In this document: in pieces, positions 61,965-64,000 of the stretch
Layout: each line of letters begins with the position of its first letter
Numbering within the stretch: the stretch's first letter is position 1
Position numbers and translations under genes: made by a program
Notes under the pieces: generated by a model
Database searches by the model: none
What the model saw: only the letters and a program-made list of their open reading frames with translations
What the model was told of the DNA's origin: nothing
Assembly (NCBI GenBank): GCA_963712565.1
Contig: CAVQIP010000052.1
Span: 62,001 to 126,000 of the forward strand
Reading direction: 5' to 3'
Length of the DNA stretch: 64,000 nt
Source of the DNA: VAZQ01 sp963712565
GTDB lineage: Bacteria; Pseudomonadota; Alphaproteobacteria; Rhizobiales; Xanthobacteraceae

Positions 61965-64000
61965 TCAACGGCGCGCCTGGAAGCGCGCGGCGTGGATGAG
62001 CTCCCACACCTGCGGCGGCGATAGCGGCAGGTCGCGCGGCTCGACCCCGAGCGAGCCGAGCGCGGCGGCGACCGCGTTGGCGATGACGCCCCCGACCGGG
62101 ATGATGCCGCCTTCGCCCGCGCCCTTGGCGCCGAGCGGATTGGTCGGCGATGGCTTTTCTTCCAGCGCCACCGCGCGAATGTAGGGAAAGTCGCTCGCGG
62201 TCGGCAGCAGATAGTCCGCAAACGAGCCGGTCAGCAATTGGCCGTCCTCGTCGTAGATGAAATGCTCCAGGAACGCGCCGCCGAGACCCTGCACGATGGC
62301 GCCGACCGCCTGCCCATGCAGGGTGAGCGGGTTGATGATGCGCCCGACGTCTTCCACCGCGACGTAATCGAGAAGCTCCACATGGCCGGTCTTGGGATCG
62401 ACCGCGACATGCGCGGCGTGCGCGCCGTAGCTGTAGGTGCGCTTGTTGCTGGCATAGGTGGCCTCCGCCGACGTGCCCGCGAAGGCGGCGAGCGGCAGCG
62501 ATCGTCCGTCGGGGCCGAGCGCCGTGCCGGCGTCGAGCTCCACGTCGTTCGCCGCACAGGTCCAGCGCTCGGCCGCCGCGGAGCGGATGGCGGTGCGCAG
62601 CTGTTGCGCCGCCGCGACGATGGCGTTGCCGCCCATCACCACCGAGCGCGAGCTGTAGGAGCCGTAGCCTTCGCTCACGTGATCGGTCGAGCCGTGGAAT
62701 ACGCCCTTGATCTCGTCCATCGGCAGTTCGAGCGCGTCGGCCGCGATCTGGGCGCAGACCGTCTCGAGCCCCTGGCCGATCGAGGATGAGCCGACATAGA
62801 CCGCGACCTTGCCGTCGCTTTCGAGCACGAGGCGCGCGCTCTCCTTCGGGCCGGAAGCGCCGCCTTCGAGGTAGCAGCCGACGCCGAGGCCGTGGTAACG
62901 GCCGTCGAGCAGCTTGCCTTGCATGGGCGCCTTCGCCGCCCAGTCGATTTCCTCGAGGCAGCGCGCCAGCGTCATGCCGTAATCTCCGCTGTCGGTCGCG
63001 GTCGCGATGTCGAGCGGCTCGACGGTGGCGAGCGGGTACGGCATGCTCGCTTTCCGCGATCAGATTGCGCCTGCGGAACTCGACGCGATCGAGCCCGAGC
63101 TCGCGGGCCGCGATGTCGAACAGCCGCTCGCGGAAGAAGTCGGCTTCGTACCGCCCCGGCCCGCGATAGGTTCCCGCCGGCGTCTTGTTGGTCATCATCA
63201 GCGCGACGTCGATGCGCACGTGCGGGATGCGATAGGGCCCGGTGAGAACCTGCGCGATGTTGCGGGCGGCGGTCGGGCCATTGGTGCGGATATAGGCGCC
63301 CTGGTCGGTGAAGGCGTGCCCGCGCAGCGCCCGGATGGTGCCGTCGGCGTCGCACGCGATCTCCAGCTCGCACTCGGCATCGCGCGCATGATTGGTGGCG
63401 AGCAAATGCTCACGGCGGTCCTCGATCCACTTGACCGGTCGGCCGGTGAGTCGCGCCGCGAACGGGATCAGGAAATCCTCGGGATAGAATTCGCCGCGCG
63501 CGCCGAAGCCGCCGCCGACGTCGTTCTCCACCATGCGGATCGCGCTTTCGGGCAACCCCATCTGCTTCGCCAGCACGCGGCGATTGAGGAAGGCGACCTT
63601 GGCCGCGCCATAGACCGTCAATCGGCCGGCCGCGCCATCCCATTCCGCCAGCAGGCCGCGCGGCTCCATCGGGACCGCGCCGTGGCGCTGGACCGTGAAG
63701 CGCTCGCGGCGGACGTAAGCCGCGCGCGCGAACGCTGCATCCGCATCGCCGCGCACGCCGGTGAGCGTCAGCGCGAGATTGCTGCCGGCGGCATCGAACA
63801 GCAGAACGTCATTCCGCGCGGCCGCGCCGGCATGCACGACCGCCGGGAGGGCTTCGATGTCGAGCGCGATCGCCGCGAGCGCGTCCTCGGCGGCGGCGGC
63901 GCTGTCGGCCAACACCACCGCGACCGGCTCGCCGACATAGCGGACCTTGTCGTGCGCGATCACCGGCTGCTCGAAGGGCTTGAAGGCGGGCGAGGATTCC
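61965..64000 (-). pseudogene. CoxL-type molybdopterin hydroxylase large subunit (copy B), partial and frameshifted
   Basis: The gene enters from the right edge (its N-terminus lies outside) and ends at 61965. The visible reading frame has VRYVGEPVAVVLADSAA, MVENDVGGGFGARGEFYPE and AGTYRGPGRYEADFFRERLF. Near 63045 one surplus base shifts the frame after LIAESE; the second frame goes on MPYPLATVEPLDIATATDSG through QGLETVCAQIAADALELPMD to GAGEGGIIPVGG. It is a close paralog of copy A at 58194-60485, and lies 78 bases upstream of the FAD subunit. Whether both copies form separate enzymes with the same small and medium subunits is unknown. Confidence 0.85.

Noticed and set aside
9216..63050. Programmed ribosomal frameshifting as the cause of the broken frames
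   Set aside because: The sites share no slippery heptamer or common motif and occur in unrelated gene families.
58194..64000. True aerobic CO dehydrogenase
   Set aside because: The active-site loop is GTYRGPGR, not the AYxCSFR loop with the copper-binding cysteine.

Overview
The window is GC-rich and densely coded, and its content points to a free-living, metabolically versatile alphaproteobacterium of the Hyphomicrobiales (Bradyrhizobium/Xanthobacteraceae-like). The pointers are many orphan substrate-binding proteins, xanthine-dehydrogenase-family (CoxL-type) molybdoenzymes, PQQ dehydrogenases, SoxC, LTXXQ-type periplasmic proteins and several families of intergenic palindromic repeats. The taxonomic placement is inference. 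No rRNA, tRNA or CRISPR array was seen, and no gap without a gene exceeds about 300 bases.

Layout. 0-2.6 kb: the end of an ABC importer operon (substrate-binding protein tail plus ATPase) and a NitT/TauT-type binding protein. 2.7-5.9 kb: a four-gene B-family (ba3-like) heme-copper oxidase operon with a membrane-anchored diheme cytochrome c. 6.0-9.0 kb: a flavin monooxygenase and a glycine-rich exported protein with tandem repeats. 9.2-13.6 kb: a tight three-gene cassette of patatin-like phospholipase (frameshifted), subtilisin-like protease and ComEC-type metallo-beta-lactamase-fold hydrolase; this is the best candidate for an undescribed system. 13.8-16.5 kb: argG and, on the other strand, a small VOC / PPOX-like / WYL-like operon.

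16.5-31.1 kb is a respiratory oxidation island: a NarL-type two-component pair, a TonB-dependent receptor, two PQQ-dependent alcohol dehydrogenases (both with the extra metal-site Asp associated with lanthanide enzymes), each with its own small cytochrome c, plus soxC with a cytochrome c partner and a NitT/TauT-type ABC importer. A plausible reading is sensing, uptake and use of a metal or cofactor for periplasmic alcohol/sulfite oxidation, with electrons going to cytochromes c.

31.2-64 kb is an accessory catabolic region: LLM flavin monooxygenases, hydantoinase/oxoprolinase A and B, an aromatic-ring hydroxylase, an Fe-S (CCG) protein, an Rid-family protein, an orphan CoxL-type subunit, a ribose-type ABC importer, an acyl-CoA-dehydrogenase-like flavoprotein, an isochorismatase-like hydrolase, a chimeric ABC remnant, Tct/Bug binding proteins, a zinc alcohol dehydrogenase, an alpha/beta hydrolase, a cupin, and a molybdenum hydroxylase operon with two large subunits around one small/medium pair, running off the right edge.

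A striking property is that about ten otherwise well-conserved genes carry single-base frameshifts, nearly all of them one surplus base outside homopolymers. This looks more like uncorrected insertion errors in the assembly than gene decay, so reading frames should be checked against reads before any gene here is called dead.
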